From the NCBI GenBank assembly GCA_934141575.1, contig CAKPCJ010000012.1:1-30906 (forward strand): a stretch of DNA of 30,906 nucleotides. The letters run 5' to 3'. Of this stretch, positions 8,057 to 15,393 are shown one piece after another. A program made the position numbers and the translations under genes. The DNA comes from an uncultured Bacilli bacterium. GTDB lineage: Bacteria; Bacillota_I; Bacilli_A; RF39; UBA660. Within the stretch, counting starts at the first letter, position 1. Every line of letters begins with the position of its first letter. The notes under the pieces are model-generated. The model saw nothing but the letters and a program-made list of their open reading frames with translations, was not told where the DNA came from and searched no databases.

Positions 8057-8080
8057 TATATGCTTTTAATATCTTATTTC

Positions 8081-8109
8081 TTGAAATTAAGTGTTATTTA
8101 TTGTATTAT
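8081..8109 (+). promoter_or_regulatory. Sigma-A promoter of the SRP RNA gene
   Basis: TTGAAA at 8081-8086, a 17-bp spacer, and TATTAT at 8104-8109. The predicted start, near 8115, coincides with the first paired base of the RNA. Confidence 0.7.
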
Positions 8110-8114
8110 ATATA

Positions 8115-8190
8115 TGCGCAACGTTAATGTTGGAACCAGGTCAGGATTGAAAGATAGCAGCCTTAACAATCTCTTAATGTGTGCGCTTTT
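8115..8190 (+). ncRNA. ffs: Small signal recognition particle RNA (4.5S type)
   Basis: This is the RNA scaffold of the signal recognition particle, which binds Ffh and targets nascent membrane and secreted proteins. The conserved domain IV is clear: 'AGGTCAGG' then 'AGCAGCC', with a GAAA tetraloop closed by ATT/GAT between them (about 8137-8162). The ends pair as one long helix, GCGCAACGTTAA near 8116-8127 with TTAATGTGTGCGC at 8174-8186, followed by a six-T terminator run (8187-8192). At about 75 nucleotides it is a minimal form without the Alu domain, like E. coli and mycoplasma RNAs and unlike the roughly 270-nucleotide Bacillus RNA. Its place beside tadA and before dnaX matches scr of Bacillus. 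Confidence 0.88.
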
Positions 8191-8208
8191 TTAGTGTGGT
8201 GAGTGTTT

Positions 8209-8619
8209 ATGGATGATAATTATTATATGAAAGTTGCACTTGATTTAGCGTATGAAGCATATTCTAATGGTGAGGTTCCTGTTGGTGCAGTAATAGTTAA
8301 AGATAATAAAATTTTATCCACAGCTTTTAATAAAAAAAACAGTACGGGTATAGCTATAAATCATGCTGAAATTTTAGCTATTATAGATGCCAATAAGTTT
8401 GTTGGCGATTGGCGATTGAATGGTTGCGTTATGTATGTTACACTGAAACCATGTGATATGTGTATGGCGGCTATTAAGGAATCAAGAATAGAGCGTGTTG
8501 TATATGCTAGTGAGGGCTTATATAAAATGAAAAAATTTTCCTGCGAGTGTGTGAATAATCAGTCTATTATTGATGAAAGCACTAAGTTATTGAAAAATTT
8601 TTTTTTAGAAAGAAGGTAA
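8209..8619 (+). CDS. tadA: tRNA(Arg) adenosine-34 deaminase TadA
   Basis: TadA converts adenosine 34 of the tRNA-Arg ACG anticodon to inosine so that one tRNA reads CGU, CGC and CGA. The 136 residues show the deaminase zinc site: H52-A-E54 in 'NHAEILAI' (E54 the proton shuttle) and 'PCDMC' with C82 and C85. 'SNGEVPVGAVIV' (19-30) is the typical family opening. I chose the ATG at 8209 because GGTGAG at 8198-8203 is its ribosome binding site; a GTG at 8203 overlaps that site. The gene follows the SRP RNA and precedes dnaX, as yaaJ does near scr in Bacillus. A consensus DnaA box (8314-8322) falls inside it. A terminator follows the stop directly. Confidence 0.93.
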   Translation: MDDNYYMKVALDLAYEAYSNGEVPVGAVIVKDNKILSTAFNKKNSTGIAINHAEILAIIDANKFVGDWRLNGCVMYVTLKPCDMCMAAIKESRIERVVYASEGLYKMKKFSCECVNNQSIIDESTKLLKNFFLERR

Positions 8620-8637
8620 TCCTTCTTTTATTTTTAT
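8609..8637 (+). terminator. Intrinsic terminator at the tadA stop
   Basis: AAAGAAGG (8609-8616) pairs with CCTTCTTT (8621-8628) around a TAAT loop that holds the stop codon, followed by a T-rich tract. Confidence 0.75.
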
Positions 8638-8642
8638 AATGA

Positions 8643-8651
8643 TGTTATAAT
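8643..8651 (+). promoter_or_regulatory. Extended -10 promoter of the dnaX operon
   Basis: TGTTATAAT is a perfect TATAAT with TGn element. A second TATAAT lies at 8635-8640. The leader is short, with GGAGGG at 8658-8663 before the dnaX ATG at 8669. It likely serves dnaX, ebfC and recR, and perhaps genes further on. Confidence 0.6.
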
Positions 8652-8668
8652 TTTATTGGAGGGTATTT

Positions 8669-10384
8669 ATGGCATATCAGACATTGTATAGGAAATATCG
8701 ACCTCGTTCTTTTAAAGATGTTGTAGGTCAAAAAAATATAGTAAGGGTATTATCAAATGCAATTATCCACAACAAAATTGCTCATGCTTATTTGTTTTGT
8801 GGCCCTAGAGGTACAGGTAAAACTAGTATGGCAAAAATATTTGCTAAACTTGTTAATTGTGAAAATTTGCAAGGTGTTGAACCATGTAATGAATGTAAAA
8901 ATTGTAAACAAATAGAAAACAAAAATTTTCTTGATATTATAGAAATAGATGCTGCTTCAAATAATGGGGTAGATGAGATAAGAGAAATTAAAAATAAGGC
9001 TAATTTAGCACCTAATAGTGGTAAATATAAAGTGTATATAATAGATGAAGTTCACATGTTATCTATTGGTGCATTTAATGCTTTACTTAAAACTTTGGAA
9101 GAGCCTCCTGCTCATATTATATTTATCCTGGCTACAACTGAACCTCATAAGCTTCCTATTACTGTTATTTCAAGGTGCCAGAGATTTGATTTTAAAAAGT
9201 TTTTGGATTGTGAAATTGAGGAAAATCTTAGAAAAATATGCACTTTGGAAGGCTTTTCTGTAAGTAATGAGGTATTGAAGGAAATTGCTATTTTGTCTGA
9301 TGGTGGTATGAGGGATGCAATTGGATTGTTGGATCAATTAAGTGTTTATGAAAATAATAATTTAAATATAGATGATTTGTATCAATTATCTGGTACATTA
9401 TCTAAAAGTAGTGAAATAGATTTAATTGATATGTATTTTAAAAATAATATATCTCAGTTTTTGGATAAGTTATATTTATTTGAACAAAACGGTAAAAATT
9501 TTGTAAAAATTGCTGATGATTTGCTAACAATTTTAGAACAAATATTAAAATATAAAGTTATAGATTCTTATGAAAATGCTGATGATGTAAATTTGAAGGA
9601 AAAATATTTATCAATTTCTAGAAATGTTGATAAAAATAGGTTATATTCGTTAATAACTCGCTTTTCTAGTGAAATTAGAAACATTAAAAGCTCTTCAAAT
9701 CCACGCGTTTTGCTAGAAATAGTATTTTTGATGGAATATAATGATGAAAATCTTTTGCAAACAAATGTTCCAGTCAAAGGAACGCCTATTTTACAAACAA
9801 GTGTTGAAAGTATTGAAAATAAGAAGTTAATTCCTAATGTTGATAAAAAAAGTACAGAAAATATTGAAATTTCTGTGAGTAAGTACAAAAATTTTTTACT
9901 ATCTTTGGATAATGTTATGGAACTTAAGAATGTTAGAATTAATAATTCTTTAGCAACTGCTAATAAGGATTGCCTTTTAAGGTATAAGGATAAATTACCT
10001 ATGTTGCTAGAATTTATGTTTGATAGTAATTATGATTCTATTGTTTGTAACATGCAAGATTGCGAGCTTAGGGTTGCTGGTAAAATGTATGTTATATTAA
10101 GTACTAAATATTCAAGCTCTGCTGAAATATTAAATGGAAAAATATATTTGGTAGATGAATTATTTAGCAAAATTTTCTCATCAGCTATAAAGACTATATT
10201 TATTACTGACGATGAGTGGAAAACGATTAAGACTAATTATGTTAGGCAAAAGAGTGAAAATATTATGTATAATTTTATTCCTGAAAAGAATTATTTTGCC
10301 GAGTGTGATTCTAAAAAAAATGAAAATTCTGATTTAGAGGGTATCTTTGGTAATGAAATTGATGATATAATAGAGGTTAGATAA
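8669..10384 (+). CDS. dnaX: DNA polymerase III subunits gamma/tau (clamp loader)
   Basis: This is the motor subunit of the clamp loader that opens the DnaN ring onto primed DNA and, through its tau tail, couples polymerase and helicase. In order: 'YRKYRPRSFKDVVGQ' (7-21), Walker A GPRGTGKT (45-52), zinc-binding cysteines C64, C73, C76 and C79, Walker B 'YIIDEVH' (123-129), sensor 1 'LATTEPHKLP' (154-163) and the SRC arginine-finger motif (168-170). The 571 residues include a full tau-like C-terminus, poorly conserved here. I found no clear frameshift signal for a short gamma form, though an A8 run occurs near 10313. ebfC and recR follow closely. A consensus DnaA box lies at 8763-8771. Confidence 0.96.
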   Translation: MAYQTLYRKYRPRSFKDVVGQKNIVRVLSNAIIHNKIAHAYLFCGPRGTGKTSMAKIFAKLVNCENLQGVEPCNECKNCKQIENKNFLDIIEIDAASNNGVDEIREIKNKANLAPNSGKYKVYIIDEVHMLSIGAFNALLKTLEEPPAHIIFILATTEPHKLPITVISRCQRFDFKKFLDCEIEENLRKICTLEGFSVSNEVLKEIAILSDGGMRDAIGLLDQLSVYENNNLNIDDLYQLSGTLSKSSEIDLIDMYFKNNISQFLDKLYLFEQNGKNFVKIADDLLTILEQILKYKVIDSYENADDVNLKEKYLSISRNVDKNRLYSLITRFSSEIRNIKSSSNPRVLLEIVFLMEYNDENLLQTNVPVKGTPILQTSVESIENKKLIPNVDKKSTENIEISVSKYKNFLLSLDNVMELKNVRINNSLATANKDCLLRYKDKLPMLLEFMFDSNYDSIVCNMQDCELRVAGKMYVILSTKYSSSAEILNGKIYLVDELFSKIFSSAIKTIFITDDEWKTIKTNYVRQKSENIMYNFIPEKNYFAECDSKKNENSDLEGIFGNEIDDIIEVR

Positions 10385-10402
10385 AGAAAGGATGATTATT
10401 TT

Positions 10403-10699
10403 ATGAATATGCAGGCTATAATGCGTCAAGCACAACAAATGCAAAAAGACATGTTAAAAGCAAAGGAAGAAATAAATAATTCTGTTTTTACTGGAGAGTC
10501 TTCTTTGGTAAAGGTGGAAGTAAATGGTAAAAAAGAAGTTTTGAAAGTAAATATATTAAGTCAAGAATTAGAAGCTGATGATTTAGAAATATTGGGAGAT
10601 ATGGTAGTAGTTGCATTAAATGATGCTTTTTCTAAAGTTGACAAGATGACTAAAGAAAAAATGGGTAAATTTGGTGCGGGATTAGATGGATTGATATAA
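10403..10699 (+). CDS. ebfC: Nucleoid-associated protein, YbaB/EbfC family
   Basis: This is a small dimeric DNA-binding protein linked to nucleoid structure and, through its fixed pairing with recR, to recombination. At 98 residues it fits the family: the N-terminal helix 'MNMQAIMRQAQQMQKDMLKA', a central strand segment 'VKVEVNGKKEVLKVNI' and a second long helix with 'VVVALNDAFSKV'. The usual Gly/Met/Pro-rich tail is reduced to 'GKFGAGLDGLI'. It lies 18 bases after dnaX and one base before recR, the classical dnaX-ebfC-recR unit. The ribosome binding site is a modest AAAGG about ten bases before the ATG. Confidence 0.93.
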   Translation: MNMQAIMRQAQQMQKDMLKAKEEINNSVFTGESSLVKVEVNGKKEVLKVNILSQELEADDLEILGDMVVVALNDAFSKVDKMTKEKMGKFGAGLDGLI

Positions 10700-10700
10700 T

Positions 10701-11297
10701 ATGAAGTATCCAGAAATTCTTTCTGAACTTATTACTAACTTAAAAAAGCTTCCAGGTGTTGGTGAGAAAACTGCTGAGAGGTATGCTTTTTCATTATTAG
10801 AGCAGGGTAGTGATTCAAGGAGTGAGCTTGTAACTGCTGTTAAAAATCTTGATAGGCTAAAAAGATGTTCGATTTGTAATTTTATTACTGAATCAGAAAA
10901 GTGTTCAATATGCAATGATGAGTCAAGACATAATGGCATTTTATGTGTTGTTGAGGATTCAAAAACAGTTTTATTGTTTGAAAAGATTGGCGCTTTTCAT
11001 GGACAATATCATGTTTTAAATGGTCTTATTTCTCCAATAGATAATATTGGCCCTGATGATCTTAATATTCCATCTTTAATTAAAAGAATATATGAGGGCA
11101 ATTATAGAGAAGTAATAATTGCTATTAAATCTACTATAGAAGGAGAAACCACTTCTTCATATATTAAGAGATTGCTAAAAGATAGTGATGTTTTGGTTAC
11201 AAGAATAGCTAATGGTATACCAATAGGTGCTGAGATAGATTATATTGATTCTATGACTTTGGAAATGGCATTTGAAAATAGAAATGAAGTAGTATAA
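10701..11297 (+). CDS. recR: Recombination protein RecR
   Basis: RecR forms a ring that acts with RecF and RecO to load RecA at gaps and forks. The 198 residues show the helix-hairpin-helix segment 'LKKLPGVGEKTAERYAF' (14-30), a zinc finger with C56, C59, C68 and C71, a Toprim domain beginning 'LCVVEDSKTV' (81-90), the conserved 'GQYHVLNGLISP' (101-112) and the late 'GIPIGAEIDYIDSMTL' (172-187). Length and order are normal. It begins one base after ebfC, so translation is probably coupled. RecF is encoded at 887, which gives two of the three RecFOR parts in this window; recO is not here. Confidence 0.95.
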   Translation: MKYPEILSELITNLKKLPGVGEKTAERYAFSLLEQGSDSRSELVTAVKNLDRLKRCSICNFITESEKCSICNDESRHNGILCVVEDSKTVLLFEKIGAFHGQYHVLNGLISPIDNIGPDDLNIPSLIKRIYEGNYREVIIAIKSTIEGETTSSYIKRLLKDSDVLVTRIANGIPIGAEIDYIDSMTLEMAFENRNEVV

Positions 11298-11336
11298 TTT
11301 ATGTATTTTTTTCATATGTTTTTTTAGAGGTGGCAT

Positions 11337-11522
11337 ATGAAAAAAATATTTAGTTTTGTAAAAAAATTAATTTTATCTTCTTTTATTTTGTATGGTTTTA
11401 ACTTAATTGCTTCTCCATTGAATGTTATTGTACCTATAAATATTATAACAGTACTTGTTATAACATTGCTTGGTATGCCAGGACTTTTTTGCTTAGCATT
11501 TTCATTGGTTTTATTGTTTTAG
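11337..11522 (+). CDS. bofA: Small BofA-like membrane protein
   Basis: This 61-residue protein is almost entirely hydrophobic, with two likely membrane segments (about 8-26 and 33-60). The middle matches the C-terminal part of Bacillus BofA, the inhibitor of pro-sigma-K processing: 'VIVPINIITVLVITLLGMPG' compares with 'HVPINLVTTAISGILGIPG'. BofA of Bacillus has 87 residues; the N-terminal third is missing. Position supports the call, because bofA lies just downstream of recR in Bacillus. AGAGGTGG (11326-11333) gives a good ribosome binding site. Family membership is fairly clear. A sporulation role is doubtful, since no other sigma-K machinery is seen. It may regulate an intramembrane protease or be a leftover. 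Confidence 0.7.
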   Translation: MKKIFSFVKKLILSSFILYGFNLIASPLNVIVPINIITVLVITLLGMPGLFCLAFSLVLLF

Positions 11523-11535
11523 TTAGGTGATATGT

Positions 11536-12480
11536 GTGTTAGAAAAATATACTGTAGAGCAACCAAATGCTTGTAAATTATTAATTAATTGTGAAAATAC
11601 AGATAGGTATTCACATGCCTATCTTTTTGTGGTTAATGGTTATACTAAATCATATGATTTTATATATTCCTTTATTAAGACTATTTGTTGTCCAAGCTCA
11701 TTGAAAAATTGTAGTGAATGTAATATTTGCAGATTAATAGATGAAAATTCTTTTAGTGATTTTAAGTTAATAGATACAGAGGCTCTTAATTTAAAGAAAG
11801 AAGAGATTCTTCAATTACAAGATTATTTTGATACAAAAAAGCTTTATGGCAAGCGACGAGTTTATTTAATCAAAGATTGTGATAAGATGAATGTGGCAGC
11901 AAGCAATACCCTTCTTAAGTTTTTAGAGGAACCAGAAGAGGATATAATAGCTATACTTACTACAAATAATATTAGTCAAGTTTTGGATACTATTAAATCC
12001 CGTTGCCAGGTCATATATTTTTCTCCTGATGAGTGTAACGGATTAAAAGATTTGTTTTTTCAATTTTCTGATATATATAATGGAGATTATGAACAATTTT
12101 GTAATAAGGTTGATGTAATTTTAGATTTTTGTTTGTTTGATGAAAAAAATGGTATTTCTACTATAGCTTTTACTAAGAAAAAGTGGCATGACTATTTTAA
12201 TGATAGAGTTGCATTCAAAAGTGCATTTAATTTGATGCTATATATATATTTAGATGTAATAAATATTAAAATTGGGAGAAATTTGACTTATTTTTTTGAT
12301 TATATAGATTCTATTAATATGTTGGCAACTTATCATGATTTGATGTATTACATAAGAAAGGTTAAGGTAATAGAAAGATATTTGAATTTAATTAAATATA
12401 ATGTTAATTTAAATTTAATATTGGATAAAGTTATAATGGAATGGGAAGGTGATGTGAATGAAAAAAGTAGTTGGAATTAA
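11536..12480 (+). CDS. holB: DNA polymerase III subunit delta prime
   Basis: Delta prime is the stationary AAA+ subunit of the clamp loader and partners DnaX. The 314 residues contain 'SHAYLFVVNG' (26-35), where the Walker A motif has lost its GKT as expected for delta prime, a zinc-binding cluster (C51 or C52, C59, C62, C65), 'YLIKDCDKMNVAASNTLLKFLEEP' split over 110-133, and the SRC motif (155-157). GTG at 11536 is the likely start: AGGTGA at 11525-11530 is five bases upstream. An in-frame GTG at 11527 overlaps that site, and an ATG at 11532 is out of frame. tmk, which precedes holB in Bacillus, is absent. The end overlaps ricT by 23 bases. Confidence 0.93.
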   Translation: MLEKYTVEQPNACKLLINCENTDRYSHAYLFVVNGYTKSYDFIYSFIKTICCPSSLKNCSECNICRLIDENSFSDFKLIDTEALNLKKEEILQLQDYFDTKKLYGKRRVYLIKDCDKMNVAASNTLLKFLEEPEEDIIAILTTNNISQVLDTIKSRCQVIYFSPDECNGLKDLFFQFSDIYNGDYEQFCNKVDVILDFCLFDEKNGISTIAFTKKKWHDYFNDRVAFKSAFNLMLYIYLDVINIKIGRNLTYFFDYIDSINMLATYHDLMYYIRKVKVIERYLNLIKYNVNLNLILDKVIMEWEGDVNEKSSWN

Positions 12481-13234
12481 TTTTAATGGCGATGAGCGAT
12501 TATATTATGCTTCTTCTGAAAATGTACCAGATATATGTGATTCTAATTGTGTTGTTGTTTCAACTGAGGCAGGAATTAAATATGCTTATGTAGTTTCTAT
12601 AATAGAATGTTTAGATGATATGCCAGTGTTTGGAAATATTATTAGAATTGCGGATGAAACTGATAGACAAGCCCATAATAAAAACATAATTGATCAAAGA
12701 AGAGCTTTTGATAAATGCAAGAAATTAGTTACAAAATATAATTTGAATATGAAACCCATTAAAACTGAGTTTTCTTTTGATAGGAGTCAGCTTTTGATTA
12801 ACTTTTTTTCTGAAGAGCGTGTTGATTTCAGGGAATTAGCAAAACAAATGGCATCAATATTTAAAACTAGGATCGAATTTAGGCAGATTGGAGTTAGAGA
12901 TAAGGCAAGGATTATTGGAGGAATTGGTCCTTGTGGTAGGAGATTATGTTGTTCTTCTTTTTTATATGATTTTGATTCAATATCTATTTCTATGGCTAAA
13001 AATCAGATGTTAGCGCTAAATCCTAATAAGATAAATGGTGTGTGTGGTAGATTATTGTGTTGTTTGAAATATGAAGATGATATATATAAGGAATATAGAA
13101 AAACAATGCCATCGGTTGGAAAAAAGATTGAAGTAGATGGAAAACAAGCAAAAGTTATTCAAGTGGACTTGTATAATCAAAAATATACTGTAGAGTTTGA
13201 AGATAAAAATCAAAAAATTATAGTGGTAAAATAG
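12458..13234 (+). CDS. ricT: PSP1-domain protein RicT (YaaT)
   Basis: In Bacillus, RicT forms an iron-sulfur complex with RicA and RicF that directs RNase Y processing of some mRNAs and is needed for competence, biofilm formation and sporulation. The 258-residue protein has the PSP1 core (about 60-150) followed by the cysteine signature 'GGIGPCGRRLCC' (154-165) and 'GVCGRLLCC' (194-202): C159, C164, C165, C196, C201 and C202 are the expected cluster ligands and all are present. The ATG overlaps the end of holB by 23 bases, with GGAAGGTGATG in front, the same holB-ricT arrangement as Bacillus. yabA, usually next, is absent. The RicA and RicF partners would be elsewhere. Confidence 0.92.
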   Translation: MKKVVGINFNGDERLYYASSENVPDICDSNCVVVSTEAGIKYAYVVSIIECLDDMPVFGNIIRIADETDRQAHNKNIIDQRRAFDKCKKLVTKYNLNMKPIKTEFSFDRSQLLINFFSEERVDFRELAKQMASIFKTRIEFRQIGVRDKARIIGGIGPCGRRLCCSSFLYDFDSISISMAKNQMLALNPNKINGVCGRLLCCLKYEDDIYKEYRKTMPSVGKKIEVDGKQAKVIQVDLYNQKYTVEFEDKNQKIIVVK

Positions 13235-13963
13235 ATGGAAACAATTAATGATTTGCTAGGTTATAATAATTTGAAAATAGTACAAAATGATTCTTGGTTT
13301 AAATTTTCATTAGATTCTGTATTACTTGCTAATTTTGCTACTATTAATTTTCGCACTTCATCTATATTAGATTTGTGTACTGGTAATGCTCCTATCCCAA
13401 TTATTTTTTCTACGAGAACAAATCATAAAATAAAATGTGTTGAGTTACAAAAAGATATATATGATCTTGCCTGTAAGTCAATACAACTAAATAATTTGTC
13501 TGATAGAATTGATATTTTGAATTATAATGTAAGAAATTTATTAGATGTATATTCTTCGGATTCATTTGACTTAATCACTTGTAATCCACCATATTTTAAA
13601 TTCACATCAAACTCTGTTATGAATGATAATTCTATTAAGGCAATAGCGCGTCATGAAATAGAATTAAAATTAGAAGATGTTATTTCTATTTCTTCAAAAT
13701 TACTTAAGTCAGGTGGTTATTTTTCTTTAGTTCATAGACCAGAGAGATTTATTGAAATTGTTGAATTGTTCAAAAAATATAATATAGAGCCAAAAAGAAT
13801 TCAATTTATTTATCCAAAACTAGGAAGTAAGGCTAATATTTTATTAATTGAAGGTGTTAAAAATGGAAAAACAGGACTAGTTGTAGAAACTCCGTTATAT
13901 GTTTATAATGAAGATAATACGTATACTAGTGATATTAAGAAATATTTAAAATGTAATATTTAG
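13235..13963 (+). CDS. YabB/TrmN6-type tRNA methyltransferase
   Basis: This is a class I SAM-dependent methyltransferase of the YabB/YfiC (tRNA1(Val) A37 N6-methyltransferase) group, known for a gene next to a GIY-YIG nuclease gene and rsmI. The 242 residues show motif I 'ILDLCTGNAPIPI' (44-56) and the amino-methylating motif 'NPPY' (117-120). 'KFSLDSVLLANF' (23-34) is typical of the family N-terminus. It starts directly after the ricT stop with only a weak ribosome binding site, so it depends on upstream translation. The GIY-YIG gene yazA, found between yabB and rsmI in Bacillus, is missing. The substrate is inferred from family and position. Confidence 0.85.
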   Translation: METINDLLGYNNLKIVQNDSWFKFSLDSVLLANFATINFRTSSILDLCTGNAPIPIIFSTRTNHKIKCVELQKDIYDLACKSIQLNNLSDRIDILNYNVRNLLDVYSSDSFDLITCNPPYFKFTSNSVMNDNSIKAIARHEIELKLEDVISISSKLLKSGGYFSLVHRPERFIEIVELFKKYNIEPKRIQFIYPKLGSKANILLIEGVKNGKTGLVVETPLYVYNEDNTYTSDIKKYLKCNI

Positions 13964-13973
13964 GAGGTATAAT

Positions 13974-14810
13974 ATGAGCCAAAAAAGTTATGATAATACT
14001 CCAACGTTATATTTAGTTCCTACTCCTATAGGAAACCTTGATGATATAACCACTAGAGAAAAAGATATCTTATCAATGGTAGATGTTATTTTTTCAGAAG
14101 ATACAAGAGTTACTTTAAATTTATTAAGATATTTAGGAATTTCTAAACCGCTTATTCCAAGTCATGATCATAATGAGTATTATTCTAAGGATAAGGTTTT
14201 AGAATATTTAAGAGATGGTAAAAATGTAGGCTTGGTTAGTGATAGAGGAACACCTGGAATAAGTGATCCTGGTTATGTTGTTGCTAAGTATGTTATTGAG
14301 AACGGATACAATGTTGTTGGATTGCCTGGAGCTACTGCTTTGATACCTGCACTTATTATGTCTGGTCTTGATACTGATCATTTTCTTTTTTATGGTTTTT
14401 TGAATAGCAAAACTTCTAAAAGGGAGAGTGAACTAGAAAAATTGAAAAGATTTCCTTTTACTATTGTTTTTTACGAAGCTCCTCATCGTATTATTGAGAT
14501 GTTAGAATCCCTATTAAAAGTGTTTGGTAACAGGCAAATAAGTATTTCCCGGGAAATAAGTAAAAAGTATGAAGAGGTTTATCGAGGTAATATTTCTGAA
14601 ATTATTTCTCAATTAGAATTAGTTAAGGGAGAATTTGTTATTGTTGTAGAGGGTTCAAATAATACTAATACATTTGAAAACCTATCTGTAGTTGAACATG
14701 TTAATTTATATATAAGAGAAGGCAAAGATTCTAAGGAAGCTATAAAATTAGTTTCTAAAGAAAGAAATATGTCTAAATCTGAGGTTTATAATATTTATCA
14801 TAATTTGTAG
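13974..14810 (+). CDS. rsmI: 16S rRNA (cytidine-1402-2'-O) methyltransferase RsmI
   Basis: RsmI adds a 2'-O-methyl group to C1402 in the decoding centre of 16S rRNA. It is a class III (tetrapyrrole methylase fold) enzyme. The 278 residues show 'TLYLVPTPIGNLDDITTR' (11-28), 'SEDTRVTLNLL' (41-51), 'SDRGTPGISDPG' (89-100), the SAM loop 'VVGLPGATALIPAL' (114-127), 'FYGFL' and 'FYEAPHRI' (166-173). TAGGAGG precedes the ATG. A perfect Noc-binding-type palindrome lies inside the gene at codons 190-195, where the only CGG arginine codon of the gene occurs. Otherwise it is ordinary. Confidence 0.95.
   Translation: MSQKSYDNTPTLYLVPTPIGNLDDITTREKDILSMVDVIFSEDTRVTLNLLRYLGISKPLIPSHDHNEYYSKDKVLEYLRDGKNVGLVSDRGTPGISDPGYVVAKYVIENGYNVVGLPGATALIPALIMSGLDTDHFLFYGFLNSKTSKRESELEKLKRFPFTIVFYEAPHRIIEMLESLLKVFGNRQISISREISKKYEEVYRGNISEIISQLELVKGEFVIVVEGSNNTNTFENLSVVEHVNLYIREGKDSKEAIKLVSKERNMSKSEVYNIYHNL
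14543..14558. promoter_or_regulatory. Perfect Noc-binding site (NBS) inside rsmI
   Basis: TATTTCCCGGGAAATA is a 16-bp perfect palindrome identical to the Noc-binding consensus of Bacillus subtilis. Noc is the ParB paralogue that blocks division over the nucleoid. Six consecutive G/C bases are striking in this A+T-rich sequence. I noticed only this one copy in the window. Confidence 0.65.
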
Positions 14811-14820
14811 GAGGAATTAT

Positions 14821-15381
14821 ATGAAGTTAATTGTTGGTCTTGGTAATCCTGGTAGTGATTATGTTAATACAAGACATAATATGGGATTTATGGTAATAGA
14901 TAATTATGCTAAATTGAAAAATGTTTCTTTTGAAAAGGAAAAATTTGGTGGAACTTTTACTGAATTGTTTGTTAATAATGAAAAAATTTTGCTATTAAAG
15001 CCACTTAAATTTATTAATTTATCTGGTGAAGTTTTATTGTCTTTTGTTTCATATTTTAAGATTTCAATTTCTGATATTCTTGTTATAAGTGATGATTTAG
15101 ATATGCCGCTGGGCAAAATTAAACTTAAAGAAAATAGTAGTAGTGGAGGTCATAATGGTTTAAAAAATATAGAAAAATGTTTAGGGACTAAGTCTTATAA
15201 ACGTTTGAAATTAGGAATCTCAAATAATAAAAATATTGATACGAAAGATTATGTATTAGGTAGGTTCTCTTCAGACGATTTGATTGTTGTCAAAGACGTA
15301 ATTGATAAGTCTTGCAAAATAATAGATGATTTTATTAATTCTGATTTTAATTTTCTTATGAATAAATATAATAATAAATAG
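14821..15381 (+). CDS. pth: Peptidyl-tRNA hydrolase
   Basis: Pth releases peptides from peptidyl-tRNA dropped by stalled ribosomes and is essential in most bacteria (spoVC in Bacillus). The 186 residues show 'IVGLGNPGSDYVNTRHNMGF' (4-23) with the catalytic base H19 and substrate-binding N9, then N66 in 'FINLSGE', D91 in 'ISDDLDMPLG', and 'SGGHNGLK' (108-115). Size and motif order are normal. TAGGAGG gives a clear start ten bases after rsmI. mfd follows after twelve bases, the pth-mfd neighbourhood of Bacillus without the intervening fin gene. Confidence 0.96.
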   Translation: MKLIVGLGNPGSDYVNTRHNMGFMVIDNYAKLKNVSFEKEKFGGTFTELFVNNEKILLLKPLKFINLSGEVLLSFVSYFKISISDILVISDDLDMPLGKIKLKENSSSGGHNGLKNIEKCLGTKSYKRLKLGISNNKNIDTKDYVLGRFSSDDLIVVKDVIDKSCKIIDDFINSDFNFLMNKYNNK

Positions 15382-15393
15382 AGGTGAGTGTAT

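Larger units (their letters stand above)
6496..8080. other. Gene-free region carrying DnaA boxes and the parS array
   Basis: About 1.6 kb without any credible gene on either strand, in a window where other gaps are mostly below 130 bases. It is even richer in A+T than the genes, with frequent stops in every frame. It holds two consensus DnaA boxes at its left end, then eight copies of a parS-type palindrome spaced 110-282 bases apart. I see no tRNA, no further terminator and no other repeat. A chromosomal centromere-like or origin-associated element is the best reading. The A+T richness could also support DNA unwinding next to the DnaA boxes. Confidence 0.75.

Noticed and set aside
6496..8080. 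Gene-free region as a decayed gene or mobile-element remnant
   Set aside because: No stretch resembles a transposase or a degraded neighbour in any frame, and the preserved palindromes argue for a functional element.
8009..8194. Open frame of 61 codons ending near 8194
   Set aside because: It covers the SRP RNA, its promoter and a parS site, starts without a ribosome binding site, and its protein shows no recognisable feature.
9045..9263. Forward open frame within dnaX as a separate gene
   Set aside because: It overlaps the conserved AAA+ core of dnaX in another frame and encodes a leucine-rich, low-complexity product.
10313..10324. A8 run near the dnaX 3' end as a gamma-producing frameshift
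   Set aside because: It lies too close to the end to give a gamma-size product and no stimulatory hairpin or upstream SD is apparent.
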